Positions 44,644 to 55,633 of a stretch of 64,000 nucleotides of DNA are shown in pieces (positions within the stretch are counted from its first letter, which is position 1; every line of letters starts with the position of its first letter). Made by a program: the position numbers and the translations under genes. Location: NCBI GenBank assembly GCA_963662155.1, contig OY759275.1, forward strand, positions 1,889,501 through 1,953,500, written 5' to 3'. A model generated the notes under the pieces. It was not told the DNA's origin and did not search any database. It saw only the letters and a program-made list of their open reading frames with translations. Origin of the DNA: Lamellibrachia columna (taxonomy: Eukaryota; Annelida; Polychaeta; Sabellida; Siboglinidae).

Positions 44644-45620
44644 GCCTCTTCACTCTGCACAGACAACAATATAATGATCATGGTGTCAAGTTGTCGGCGG
44701 GTATGACGAAGCCATAACCTTCTCATATGTACTTGGACAATTTCCATGACACCAGAAGTAAGATTGACCACCACACTCATTCTGCCGTCAGTGACATTGC
44801 AGAGGTAATGCCTCAGTTAGACTTCCTGGTGTGTTACAGACAAATATAGGCCATATAATAATATCTGACATAACTGCTTTGAGCAGGCACATTGCCAAGT
44901 TTGCTTGTAGTACCTGTTGATTGTAACTGGATTTTTAGATGATTTTAATAGGCGTATGTATTTTTTTTTTTGCCACAAGACTCGTATGTGTAGTAATTCA
45001 TGCATAAATTAGTAAACATTGACAGGTATGGCACATGAAGGCATTTTAAAACAGTTAGAAAATTTGTAATTTTGACTAAACTTGATCAGCATGTCAATGA
45101 GATGACAACCAGTGGGTTAGAAACCCAGCTCGAAAATACCAGTAAGAAGTTTGTTATTGTACAAAAACGTTAACCTGACCACCAATGGGAAAGTGAACTG
45201 TAGGCTGAATCCTGCAGTGCGCAGTATTGATTGCTACTGCCACCTGCGACACGAGGAAGCATCGCCTGGGAATAAAACAAAATCACGACTAGACAGCAGA
45301 AACAACCATCTACATACTTGTCTGTTACCTCAGACTTTTCCCTCACTAATGGGGACTAAACATATCAACAACTTATTGACACGTTGCAGTAATCCAACAG
45401 GACACACCTTATGCAAGTTGTCACCCCTCAGTAGTGTTAACCACCAATTAATCAGCCAAGCATTTCAGTATCATATGACCAGTCAGAATCGGCCGGTTGT
45501 GACTAACTTGTACTACGTAGCCACATATTTATATAAAGTACAGATACTAACAATACTAATAATACTACATCAGATAATAACAACAACACATCTTTAGTGC
45601 CTAAATCCTTTGATACCCGA
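44644..45620. other. intron sequence, one shared segment
   Basis: 45425-45470 (GTGTTAACCACCAATTAATC then AGCCAAGCATTTCAGT) matches 4412-4450 and weakly 53850-53870, another trace of the exon-block duplication. The rest is unrecognised. Confidence 0.5.
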
Positions 45621-45623
45621 TCA

Positions 45624-46599
45624 CAGAGGCCCATACATGTCAACCCTCCGTCATTCGTACGGAGACTCCGTCATTTTAACTTCGCTGAAAACCTCCGTCA
45701 CTGAGACGAAAATCTCCATCATTTGACGGTCACCGCGGAAAAAAAATTTACGTGCAATTTTTTATTTGAAATATAAAAAACGGAACGAACTTTTCGTTCC
45801 GTTTCGACATTTTGGTTCTCTCGCGAATGCTTGACCTACATCCTGGTCTCACGGCAAAGTGCGCGCTCATTCGCGATCTGATTTCCGCACGATGAAGAAG
45901 CATAACAACATGTCACCCGAGTGGAATGCCAGAACACCTGCTCCCGGATGAATACTCTGATACCCTGCAAGCGGAATTCATGGAGTTCGCCATGGCTACA
46001 GACGCAGAGCTGCCACCGATGGATGGGGGCTTGGATGTGTTCTGGGCCACGATGACGACACGCACCACTGGCAGGGGAGATCATCCCGTCGCCACCCTCT
46101 CAGCCGTCATGAAGGTTTATCTACTCATGCCCCACAGCAACGCCGACTCAGAGCGGGCCTTCTCCATGGTCAACAAGATCGACATGGAGCACCGCTCGGA
46201 GTTGGTCCAGGACACCATCGCTGCCCTTCTGTCAGTGAAGGTGAACTGTACGGCAGACACTCACTCCTATGAGCCAGCCACCCGCGACTGTGGTACATAT
46301 GTCCAAGAAAGCCACAATGAACTACAACCTGCCTTACAGGAACACACCTTAATTGCCCAATCACTGTTGGCACACATTTTCTGAATATAAATGTACATAA
46401 GTTCACTACATGCCTCTTGTTTGTCATGCTGTGTGACAGAATGGGTTACATGAGTGTTGTGTTTGGAATGTGCGAGAGCGATTGGACACGCAACGCGTGC
46501 ACGACGTCGGTGCCCACGTGCGCGCGCGTGCCTCGTCGAGTGGAAAAGTCTCAGTCATTTGGATCCTCACAGGTTGACATGTATGGAGGCCCAATAAAC
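45624..46599 (+). mobile_element. hAT transposon, internally deleted
   Basis: Ends are inverted: GGCC.CATACATGTCAACC on the left and its complement GGTTGACATGTATGGAGGCC on the right. Between them only the transposase C-terminus is left. The left subterminal region repeats CTCCGTCA several times. An 11-bp perfect hairpin (AACGGAACGAA ... TTCGTTCCGTT) lies at 45779-45803. No convincing 8-bp target duplication, so the ends are approximate. Confidence 0.65.
45926..46384 (+). pseudogene. hAT transposase C-terminal dimerisation region
   Basis: The frame reads LMPHSNADSERAFSMVNKID followed by HRSELVQDTIAALLSVKVN, the conserved hAT dimerisation motif (N-A-D-S-E-R-A-F-S, then the ALL..K.N helix). The N-terminal BED finger and the RNase H-like catalytic core are absent. 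GC content is clearly higher than in the surrounding intron. The ATG at 45926 is internal to the original protein, so this is a remnant. Confidence 0.8.
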
Positions 46600-46605
46600 C
46601 ACATT

Positions 46606-46690
46606 TAAGTATGATATAATGAACAGTGACCCACAAAAGTCATCATCAAAGCGAGGGACTGTTGAGGCTTGAGGGTACAAATGCAATAAT
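46606..46690 (+). repeat. dispersed repeat W, copy 2
   Basis: Counterpart of 33740-33835; see shared TATAATGA.CAG and GAGGGTACAAATG. Directly follows the hAT right end. Confidence 0.5.
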
Positions 46691-46925
46691 TATATCTCAT
46701 TCACACACATTCTACCACGGCTAACTGTGCGAGAAAGTTTCAAGACAAACTGTTCAACAAACCCAAGAAGACCTACCAGGATAGTGACTGTTTAGTTCCA
46801 GGTGCCAAGAAAAAGTATTTAAGTTGATGTTTAAATGTCAAATTTTCACATAAAAAAATTACTATTTTGACAGTGGCTTAATTTCCTACATTAAACAGGG
46901 ATTTACTTTTGTACCCCCTTTATGC

Positions 46926-47200
46926 CAGGGTGTGGCACGTATTTAAGACACAAGAAGTATAATGCAGTGTATGAGGATGATGTGATCGGCATCATCCCTC
47001 TAGCCCCTGTGTCAGCAGCCCCGTGTCAGTAGCCCCCGTGTCAGTAGCCCCCAAGGTGTGTGAATTGAGTGCCATTAACCCCAGGTTGGTAGCTGTTGAT
47101 TTAACACACCCCTCTAGTGTATTCATTATTTATTTTCACAATAAGATGTTTTCCAACTAGTTCTTCACACATTGCTCAGATGTCATTAAAAGCTGTTTCC
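46926..47200 (+). repeat. intronic repeat Y, copy 3, with unexpanded 15-bp units
   Basis: Matches 10394-10860 along its length, including GTGTATGAGGATGATGTGAT, then about three TAGCCCC(T/C)GTGTCAG units, GGTGTGTGAATTGAGTGCCA, and TCACACATTGCTCAGATGT. It serves as the pre-expansion reference for the 15-bp array at 10486. Confidence 0.75.
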
Positions 47201-47614
47201 AGTCAATCAAAATCGAATTTAATTTTTACACATTTAATAGAAAGCCAGTTGTATTCACGTTTAACTGATCACTTGTAAACACCAGACATTGTCGCAGTCT
47301 GGTATTGCTGTCAACCTTATGTCAAAATTGTATTCTTTTGTGAAGTTTGTTGGTTATTTATACAGTATCAATTGTGCCTAAAAAGTTACTTTATTAACAT
47401 TTCCATTTTGTTTGAGCCTGTAAATCATATGATTCACGAATAAAAGAGAATTTTTACCGTTAATCTCTGATAAAAAAAGTCCAACATTCTTTGAGCACAC
47501 TAGCAATATGACTGTTTTCTTATTCAAAATAAGGGTGGGGCAGAACAATGAATGGAACAGCCAGGAAGGCTGCCGGGGGGGCGACTGGTAGTAAACTGTG
47601 CTCATAGAATTAGG

Positions 47615-47855
47615 ACTGTTGTGAACAGTCTCTTGTGGTCAGGCTTCCAATTTTAATATATTTCGAGACCATTTATGTAACGTACAATTTCTTATGGAAT
47701 GCTTTGTTTGAGCGGCATGTAAAGGTGTACACTTCATGGTGTACACTTTATGGTGTGCATTTTATGGTGTATACTTTATGGTGTCCAGGCTCACGTTCAT
47801 TCATGCTAGTCATAATAAATAACATATCTAAGGATTAACTGCCCACATATTTTGG
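47615..47855 (+). repeat. intronic repeat V, copy 2
   Basis: Matches 40515-40740 (CAGTCTCTTGTGGTCAGG; GTGTACACTT.ATGGTGTACA; TAACATATCTAAGGATTAAC). It has a 14-16 bp GGTGTACACTTTAT minirepeat in both copies. Confidence 0.65.
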
Positions 47856-47970
47856 GTGGTACTTATTAATACAATGTGGATTGTTACTTGTTGCTTTGAT
47901 GTACTCTATGTGGGGAAAACATTTTTGTAGTTTGTATGTTTTACTAATTCACATAACAATTATTTTACAG

Positions 47971-48032
47971 CTTGAGCAATGACAATATCTCCACTTTGAT
48001 GTCTCGCGTACTTTGCCTCTATGTTAACTTTG
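47971..48032 (+). pseudogene. degenerate B-type LRR exon relic
   Basis: After a good acceptor (TATTTTACAG) the sequence reads L-S-N-D-N-I-S in the expected phase, then loses similarity, and no donor is at the expected distance. A matching, more decayed stretch (L-I-D-N-N-L-S) lies near 3039-3070, in the paralogous intron before exon 3. I infer an old exon lost before the block was duplicated, or one that decayed in both copies. Confidence 0.4.
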
Positions 48033-48137
48033 CAGAAATTATATTATATTGTTAAATTAAGCATCAATAACTGTATAATCTGCTTAATTTAATGTATGTT
48101 TTATTATGAAACATAATAGTGTTGTGTGTCTTTGCAG

Positions 48138-48221
48138 TCTTGGTCAATGTGGACTTGGAACTACAGGCATGATCCATGTAGCAGGCGCCCTGCGACACTG
48201 CACCAAAGTGGAAGTACTTAG
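48138..48221 (+). CDS. LRR exon 7 (A-type, 84 bp)
   Basis: The acceptor is TTTGCAG and the donor AG|GTGAGT. It encodes LGQCGLGTTGMIHV and ends HCTKVEVLR. It matches exon 9 and exon 3 most closely. The preceding 29.5-kb intron holds the DIRS, Ngaro-like and hAT elements. A degenerate exon-like stretch lies just upstream at about 47971. Confidence 0.85.
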   Translation, partial: SWSMWTWNYRHDPCSRRPATLHQSGST

Positions 48222-48689
48222 GTGAGTCTTAGTTTTATCACAGAACACGTCATTTACTTTCTTTGGATGTACATATTCAGATCTGTTCTAAACAGCTCTT
48301 CACCTTTTCATGTGAAACACCTTAGCTGAAGACACTTGTGAGGCACAATAGTTACTTCCTTATCATTTGTATTTTGTGCTACAATTCCTGCATTTGATGA
48401 ACTTATTTTAATTTGACTGACAAACCATGTTCTGTAGTCAAAAGTATCTGCTAAACACTGATCAGTATCTTAAGCTGTGATTTATTGCAGGTTCTTCTGT
48501 TATTAAATAACAGTTTGTTGTGAAAGTGAAAGCTACCTACTCTTGTTGTGTTGTTTACACAGTTGTTCATAGCAGATTGTTGTTCTTCATAGTGTTTATT
48601 TTTAATTTGTTTATTTGTTTCATTTTCAAATTGAATTTGCCAGCACCTGAAATATAAACACTTAGCACCCACAACTTGAGCATAGTTTC

Positions 48690-48755
48690 TATGTAAGTTT
48701 GTCAGTGTTCCTGCTTAAGAGGGACTTGAAAACCTTTCTCTTAAGTTTTTTCATA

Positions 48756-48805
<50 letters not shown>

Positions 48806-49130
48806 TGAGTGAGTGAGTGAGTGAGTGAGTGAGTGAGTGAGTGAGTGAGTGAGGAGGAGGAGGAGTGTGTGTGTATGGATATATATATATATATATGTAT
48901 GTGCATATGTATATGTATGTATGTGTATGTATATGTATGTATATATGTATATGTATGCATATGTATATTTGTATTATCTTATGTAATGCCTGTATTGTAA
49001 TAATTATATTCACTAATGTAATATATTTTATTTATTTATTTTTATTTATTTATTTTTTATTGTAAACACCTCTGATTCTATTTTTAGAGATATGCGGTGT
49101 CTAAATAAACTTGATTTGATTTACTTTTGG
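48690..49130 (+). mobile_element. LINE 3' end fragment with microsatellites in its UTR
   Basis: LLKRDLKTFLLSFF at 48710-48755 resembles the C-terminus of L2/CR1-type LINEs. The end at 49100-49125 (AATAAACTTGATTTGATT) is a typical LINE 3' terminus. The 3' UTR is filled by GT, GTGA, GGA, TA and TATG repeats (48762-48965). Confidence 0.6.
48762..48965. repeat. compound microsatellite GT / GTGA / GAG / TA / TATG
   Basis: Successive runs of (GT), (GTGA), (GAG), (TA) and (TATGTA) with sharp boundaries, inside a LINE 3' UTR. Confidence 0.97.
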
Positions 49131-49341
49131 CAAATATTATAAGGAAAATCTGAAGACCCACAGAAAGTCAATAAGACACAAAATCAACTGACAGCTTCCT
49201 TCATATTGTGTTTGCTTTTTTGCTGGTAGCACATCTAATATATTCAATTGCCTCACATGCTCAAAAGAAACTCACTTTGTAAACGGGGATATATTGATTA
49301 GAACTCACAAAGTTTAGGAGCAGCTGATTGTAACCGGATGG

Positions 49342-50020
49342 CATGTCGTAAAATTACAAAGTACAACAGTTACAAGACATACAAACCACAGGCAACGACA
49401 CTGGATGCAACAAGACTTACAACTGGTGGCTCCCCCTACATGTCGTAAAATTACAAAGTACAACAGTTACAAGACATACAAACCACAGGCAACGACACTG
49501 GATGCAACAAGACTTACAACTGGTGGCTCCCCCTACATGTCGTAAAAGTACAAAGTACAACAGTTACAAGACATACAAACCACAGGCAACGACACTGGAT
49601 GCAACAAGACTTACAACTGGTGGCTCCCCCTACATGTCGTAAAAGTACAAAGTACAACAGTTACAAGACATACAAACCACAGGCAACGACACTGGATGCA
49701 ACAAGACTTACAACTGGTGGCTCCCCCTACATGTCGTAAAAGTACAAAGTACAACAGTTACAAGACATACAAACCACAGGCAACGACACTGGATGCAACA
49801 AGACTTACAACTGGTGGCTCCCCCTACATGTCGTAAAAGTACAAAGTACAACAGTTACACGACATACAAACCACAGGCAACGACACTGGATGCAACAAGA
49901 CTTACAACTGGTGGCTCCCCCTACATGTCGTAAAAGTACAAAGTACAACAGTTACAAGACATACAAACCACAGGCAACGACACTGGATGCAACAAGACTT
50001 ACAACTGGTGGCTCCCCCTA
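49342..50020. repeat. minisatellite, 97-bp monomer x 7, almost identical copies
   Basis: Starts at 49342, 49439, 49536, 49633, 49730, 49827 and 49924. Monomer begins CATGTCGTAAAAGTACAAAG and ends TGGTGGCTCCCCCTA. Only one or two differences (AATTACAAAG in the first two; CACGACATAC in one), so it is the youngest-looking array in the window. Confidence 0.97.
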
Positions 50021-50058
50021 CATGTATGTCTGTGACTCCAACTGACAAAACATAGAAT

Positions 50059-51268
50059 GGTATTTATGCAAAATAACAACACAAGTCCAGCGTAGATTGA
50101 AATAGGCCAAAGAATGACATTTAGATTTATTAATTAAGGAGCATGAAATTAGGCAAGCATACACCATCAAAATAAGATACATCCAATAATTTCAGCAAGC
50201 ATGCCGGCCCCCAAAAGGTGTTTACACATAATTAGTAAATCATGCCTATCAGCTACCCACTACCAGTACTATCTGTACCACTACTGACTTATATACAATT
50301 CACATGGTATCGGTGGGGGTCACTCCGCCGTGAATTAACCATACACATACATGTACAAACAGAAAGGCTGGGGTACTCGATCTCCCAGCCAAACATGGTA
50401 AATGAAAATAGTGGGCTAACCACCCAACATTCTTGAACAATTCATAATGAACATTATGGAAACACAACACACAATGTATAAAGGTGTTACATATCTAGAC
50501 ATTAGTCAACCAATAACTACCAAAACATCAGACCGAGAGGTAGGGCCAAACAGCCACACAAATGTACTCGTAAAAAGTACCCGCACTAAAAACCCTGTGT
50601 ACACTACTGAAAACTTAGTGGAGGGAAAAGCGTTAATGCAGAACCTCGTGTACCAAACTATAACAGGGAAAAGCGTCAAAAAAATTCAAAAACTTTGTGA
50701 ACTACCTCTCTGTCTACAGTGTTTCACAGCGTATCCCTACATAATGCACCACTTGATTTATTAGATAAAACTGGGTAACAACTGTTAACACAATAGGGAG
50801 GGAGGGTGGGATTTTTCAAACGCATCGGAATAAACCGAACAACAAAACTGATCTTGCAATAAAATCAACAAATTCAGCGATAACGAATAATCAGTAACAA
50901 TAGAAATTCGGAAATATTTGCAGCGCAAAGGTCTCACAACGACACAAGCTAACTTGGAAATCGAGTGAGGCTGGCTCTAGGTCACGTGGTTGGTGTATCC
51001 ATACGCGTGAGCGAGTAATTAGGCCAATACTCTCTCTACCATAAAAGGTCTAACCTCAAATCGCCTTCATTGCCTTGTCATCTCGCATAAAATCCTTTAT
51101 GCGCCGCTGTCACATAAATTCATTTATGCAAAATAACAACACAAGTCCAGCGTAGATTGAAATAGGCCAAAGAATGACATTTAGATTTATTAATTAAGGA
51201 GCATGAAATTAGGCAAGCATACACCATCAAAATAAGATACATCCAATAATCTCAGCAAGCATGCCGAC
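50059..51268. mobile_element. candidate element bounded by 147-bp direct repeats
   Basis: 50059-50205 and 51122-51268 differ at about one position (AATTTCAGC/AATCTCAGC near the end). Both begin TTTATGCAAAATAACAACAC and end CAGCAAGCATGCCG. The 916 bp between them hold a 105-codon frame (50447-50764) with no known motif. Near the right repeat are CCATAAAAGG and CATAAAATCCTTTATGC. It could be a small LTR-type (TRIM-like) element or simply a duplication. No primer-binding site is obvious. Confidence 0.4.
50447..50764 (+). CDS. unidentified 105-codon frame
   Basis: Starts MNIMETQHTMYKGVTYLD, rich in Thr and Asn. No domain, signal peptide or membrane segment is recognised. It lies between the two direct repeats, so it could be part of that candidate element or a chance frame. 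Confidence 0.15.
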   Translation: MNIMETQHTMYKGVTYLDISQPITTKTSDREVGPNSHTNVLVKSTRTKNPVYTTENLVEGKALMQNLVYQTITGKSVKKIQKLCELPLCLQCFTAYPYIMHHLIY

Positions 51269-51700
51269 ATAACAACAGCGACGATGATTGCTTGACAGAC
51301 TGGGCTTCTGCCAAACATCTTACATTGCTGACCAATTCAAGGCAACTAGACAGCTTTCATGCTGGATGCTGGAACACAACCTCGAACCCAGATCTTGGCT
51401 TCACAAAACCAGAATGACGTGTCCTTGAAAAGACCCACAGTTTCAACACAGACTCGTGCTCATTTCCCCAACACACTGGGTGGTTCCAAAAGAAAGCCGA
51501 CCATGAGGTGGAAGTTTCGGAAGGCACTATGGAAGATGTTTCCAGCAGAAACAGACACAGGCGTCAAGTTTCTGCCACACTCAGACAGCATTAACATTGA
51601 TGACACTCATAATGTATACTACGATATGTTAACAAACACAGCAAAACAAAAGATCCATCTGTACTTCAGAAAGCCATACATCCCATTGTAAAGAATAGGC
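51269..51700 (+). mobile_element. LINE endonuclease C-terminal fragment
   Basis: One frame gives DDDCLTDWASAKHLTLL and SFHAGCWNTTSNPDLGF, the C-terminal part of an apurinic-type LINE endonuclease (SNPDL). After a shift, the next frame gives MRWKFRKALWKMF and NVYYDMLTNTAKQKI, the linker before RT. It starts at the end of the right direct repeat. It probably belongs to the same LINE as 52440-52900. Confidence 0.65.
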
Positions 51701-51749
51701 CAGTTTGATTTAGTAACTAATTGTATTAAGTCATTAGAACACATTTAAG

Positions 51750-52110
51750 CACCTAGGTTAGCAACAGAAAAGCTGGGTTCAAAAAGCTTGTAGCTAAGCC
51801 ACCCAAGTGGATATTGATAAAGTCCATGTTGTGCCAATGATTGATGATAATGTTAAGGCGCTTCCTCCCTCCTTTACAGAAAACAAATAAAGTCGTCTAA
51901 TCCTGACATGTAGTAAATTGCTTTGACCTCGAAGGTCAATGAAATTTGGAAGAGCCCTGGGAACCATGGATGGGCACAGCTCCAAAAGTTTAATTTGTAA
52001 ATTTGGTAATTTATTTATATATTATTTATCTTCACTGCTTTTTCATTGTCTGTGTGAGCGATTATATTGTTACTACCTATGTAGCCGTGTGGTGTACACG
52101 ATTAAAATCT
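51750..52110. repeat. dispersed repeat Z, copy 2
   Basis: Counterpart of 13276-13990, shorter. It separates two LINE pieces and so may be an insertion between them. Confidence 0.5.
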
Positions 52111-52243
52111 CACATCACAACACATCCAGAATGAAACCACCAAAGATGGACCCCAACTTCACCCAAGCAGTGCACAAGGAAGTATCTGGGTCACAGAAAG
52201 AGTCAAGTGTTGACAAGAACCTGTCAGGGACCTTGGTGATGAG

Positions 52244-52347
52244 AAAAAAGACCAGAGGACCTGGTGATGAGAGGAAAGACCAGAGGACCTGGTGATGAGA
52301 GGAAAGACCAGAGGACCTGGTGATTAGAGGAAAGACCAGAGGACCTG
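52244..52347. repeat. minisatellite, 28-bp monomer x about 4
   Basis: Monomer GATGAGAGGAAAGACCAGAG plus GACCTGGT. Confidence 0.9.
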
Positions 52348-52439
52348 GTGGCTTATTCCCATGATTCATCATTAATGAAGACAACAAAGGCAATTGTCTG
52401 ACTAAGAATATTTATTTCTACATGGGTGATTTGGAAACA

Positions 52440-52900
52440 GGATACCAAAGTTCTGTCAATGCGCTGCTCAAGTGGCTGTCCCAAAGCCAATCACATGGAC
52501 GACCCAAGAACAATAGACCAACATATTTGTTTTGTATTCCTTACAATATCCTTGAAGGACTCATATATGGACGTATTGAGTCAATCATTGACCTGCAGCA
52601 ACTATCAATATAACGAGCTGGTTTCAGACGTGGAAAGTCAACAACCTTCTAATCAGATACACAGAACACATCTTCCAAGTTATACAAAAAACATTGCCTT
52701 ATCGTTGGACCTAACAACTGCCTATCACACCGTGTGGCATCAATTCACATGTGTGCCTTTGTGTGGGGCAGCAAACAGTGGACCACGTCATCAACGCCTG
52801 CTCACTCAAGGACGTTCCACACGGAGAAACTGTCATTGCATTATAAACTGTCAGAGCTGGCACCTGTGCTCATGTGAAACATTTTGTTTAAAACACTGAC
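52440..52900 (+). mobile_element. LINE RT fragment with internal deletion
   Basis: Successive frames read YNILEGLIYGRIES, AGFRRGKST and LDLTTAYHTVWH (RT motif A), then jump to a cysteine-rich C-terminal text with CGAAN and, one register away, VDHVINAC. The RT palm after motif A is deleted. Two or three frame changes. A different family from the CR1-like copies. Confidence 0.65.
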
Positions 52901-52995
52901 GGGGCAGAGCAATTACCATCTTTTAAATGGTATTTTGTGCTCAAAATAATATTTTAATTATTAAATAAAACAATTTTTCTGTTAGTTACTTGAAT

Positions 52996-53167
52996 ATTTG
53001 TTTCTTCTTTGGACTCTGAATGTGTTTCTTCTTTGGACTCTGAATGTGTTTCTTCTTTGGACTCTGAATGTGTTTCTTCTTTGGACTCTGAATGTGTTTC
53101 TTCTTTGGACTCTGAATGTGTTTCTTCTTTGGACTCTGAATGTGTTTCTTCTTTGGACTCTGAATGC
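52996..53167. repeat. minisatellite, 24-bp monomer x 7
   Basis: Monomer TTTCTTCTTTGGACTCTGAA plus TGTG, nearly identical copies. 24 is a multiple of three, so every frame without a stop stays open. Confidence 0.96.
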
Positions 53168-53204
53168 AGGGATAATATTTATTGTTGTTTTCTCTACACT
53201 ACCG

Positions 53205-53680
53205 TTGGTGTGGTTTTGTTTATACCGCCGTGTTGTGTGGTATGTACACATAGTTTGGAACTGTTGTGTTGTTTTGTTTATACCACCGTGTTGTATGGTA
53301 TGTACACATAGTTTGGAACTGTTGTGTTGTTTTGTTTATACCACCGTGTTGTATGGTATGTACACATAGTTTGGAACTGTTGTGTTGTTTTGTTTATACC
53401 ACCGTGTTGTATGGTATGTACGCATAGTTTGGAACTGATGTGTTGTTTTGTTTATACCACTGTGTTGTATGGTATGTACACATAGTTTGGAACTGTTGTG
53501 TTGTTTTGTTTATACCACCGTGTTGTATGGTATGTACACATAGTTTGGAACTGTTGTGTTGTTTTGTTTATACCACCGTGTTGTATGGTATGTACACATA
53601 GTTTGGAACTGTTGTGTTGTTTTGTTTATACCACCGTGTTGTATGGTATGTACACATAGTTTGGAACTGTTGTGTTGTTT
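53205..53680. repeat. minisatellite, 58-bp monomer x about 8
   Basis: Units run GTTTTGTTTATACCACCGTG, TTGTATGGTATGTACACATA and GTTTGGAACTGTTGTGTT. It ends about 25 bp before the exon 8 acceptor, and its last unit merges with the TTTTAATTAATAAAACAA segment shared with exon 4. Confidence 0.96.
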
Positions 53681-53705
53681 TAATTAATAAAACAACATTT
53701 TACAG

Positions 53706-53792
53706 TCTCTATGAAAATGACCTGAGTGATCAAGAGGCCTGCGTGGCTCTCTGTGCCGCCGTCAGCTGTCTGACGTCTCTCCGGGACTTGCG
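53706..53792 (+). CDS. LRR exon 8 (B-type, 87 bp)
   Basis: The acceptor is TTTTACAG and the donor CG|GTAAGT. It encodes LYENDLSDQEACVALC followed by LTSLRDL. A 58-bp minisatellite ends about 25 bp before the acceptor, as a 57-bp array does before exon 4. Its downstream intron starts like that after exon 4 (TTGATATTA.CCACAA and ACCACCAATTAAT). Confidence 0.85.
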
Positions 53793-53867
53793 GTAAGTAG
53801 TTTGATTGGTTGCATTGATATTAGCCACAATTTATTAACCCACAGGAATGTTAACCACCAATTAATT

Positions 53868-53942
53868 AAAGAGAGGGGGAGGGGGAGGGAGGAGGAGGGG
53901 GAGGGAGGGGGAGGGAGGGACGGAGGAGGGGGAGGGAGGTAC
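53868..53942. repeat. GGGAGG purine tract
   Basis: Almost pure G/A for about 75 bp (GGGAGGGGGAGGGAGGGA-type), about 75 bp downstream of the exon 8 donor on the coding strand. It is capable of triplex or G-quadruplex formation. It sits where the paralogous intron after exon 4 has no such tract. Confidence 0.9.
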
Positions 53943-54184
53943 TTGTTATTGTTAAACCACTCTTCAGGCAAACCATATCCTTCATGTGTAGGCAAAATAG
54001 TCAAACTGGAGCCCATTGTTAGATCAAGGTCTTGTTTTTCTTTTGAGAAATCTTTTTTAAAATGTTAACAAAATAATTTGCTACTGGGTGTTGTTAATAT
54101 TATGACTTGAACAATAGATTGTTTACAGTTATGTGGTGTCATAAAAGTTAAGGTTATTCAGGATGTGTTTGCAATTAATTTGTC

Positions 54185-54826
54185 GTATACTGTACCTGTG
54201 AAACAGGACCAATGTGCCGTATACTGTACCTGTGAAACAGTACCAATGTGCCAAATAGTGTACCAGTGAAACAGGACCAATGTACCATATACTGTACCAG
54301 TGAAACAGGACCAATGTACCATATTCTGTACCAGTGAAACAGGACCAATGTGCCATATACTGTTCCAGTGAAACAGGACCAATGTGCCATATACTGTACC
54401 AGTGAAACAGGACCAATTTACCATATAATGTACCAGTGAAATGGGACTGATGTGATGTATACTGTACCATCGAAACAGGACCAATGTGCTGTATACTGTA
54501 CCAGTGAAACAGGACCAATGTGCTGTATACTGTACCAGTGAAACAGGACCAATGTGCCATATACTGTACCAGTGAAACAGGACCAATTTACCATATAATG
54601 TACCAGTGAAATGGGACTGATGTGATGTATACTGTACCATCGAAACAGGACCAATGTGCTGTATACTGTACCAGTGAAACAGGACCAATGTGCTGTATAC
54701 TGTACCAGTGAAACAGGACCAATGTGCTGTATACTGTACCAGTGAAACAGGACCAATGTGCTGTATACTGTACCAGTGAAACAGGACCAATGTGCTGTAT
54801 ACCGTACCAGTGAAACAGGACCAATG
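54185..54826. repeat. minisatellite, 34-bp monomer x about 19
   Basis: Monomer AAACAGGACCAATGTGCTGT plus ATACTGTACCAGTG. A block of variant units (ATTTACCATATAATG, ATGGGACTGATGTGATG, CCATCG) at 54414-54480 recurs at 54592-54660, 178 bp or so later, so about five units were copied together. Confidence 0.96.
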
Positions 54827-55630
54827 GCGAAGAAGAAGGGAATTAAATCAATAACTCAGGCTTTGAAACAGCAACAATTAGATTAAAACCTCGTATCAAT
54901 TGATGTCCTAACCACTTTGTTAATACACCCACTCTCATCAATGTTTTAATTGTCATACTGACTCAGTTTGTTGTCAGTTATCTCTAGATCAGATTCTGAA
55001 TAGTAACTGAATTTTTTCAGTAATTGTTCAAGAAATTTGACAGTTTAAAGGCGTCTGGCAGAACAATTACAACATTTGTTTTTAATTACTCAGTAAATCA
55101 ACCAAACCCTCTGTCATGTTAAATTGTCACCAGGAAAGTATCTGTTCACCTCGACACATCACGGGCTTGTGCAAGAGTCGATGTCAGCCCTAAATGTTTC
55201 ATTATGTCCACTTTGTGTCACAAGGACAAACTGTGGTCTGCTCACTGGTCAGTGTCCTACCATTTTAAATCCATGAGTTTTGTGTCTAGGCTGCCCAAGA
55301 CGGCTAAAGTCAGGGTGGCTTGGTTCAGTTTACTCTACGTCGGGCTGAAGTTTTAATTCCAAATATCATAGTTTGTCAGACATATTGTACTCATATTTTA
55401 CTTAAATACACAAGCGTCTTGTGGGGACGTGGCTTAGCGGCTTGTGGGGGCGTGGCTTAGCGGCTTGTGGGGGCGTGGCTTACCCAACAAATCAGATCAC
55501 CATCTTTAAATCTAGGTTTCACTTATCGACATCTGCCAAAACTTTTATTCCATAACTTGTAAATCGAATTCCAAGCACGGATGCATTCCACTGGCCAACC
55601 ACAGGATTCGACAACCATCTTCCTGTCTCG
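54827..55630. other. intron sequence, no coding feature
   Basis: It includes a short three-copy repeat of CGGCTTGTGGGGGCGTGGCTTAG-type text at 55410-55485. Otherwise unrecognised. Confidence 0.5.
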
Positions 55631-55633
55631 CCC

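Noticed and set aside
49342..50020. CRISPR-like regular spacing
   Set aside because: Units are directly contiguous with no unique spacers, and the genome is animal. The same applies to all other arrays here.
53009..53369. Hydrophobic FLLWTLNV repeat frame suggesting a membrane protein
   Set aside because: Translation of the 24-bp and 58-bp arrays.
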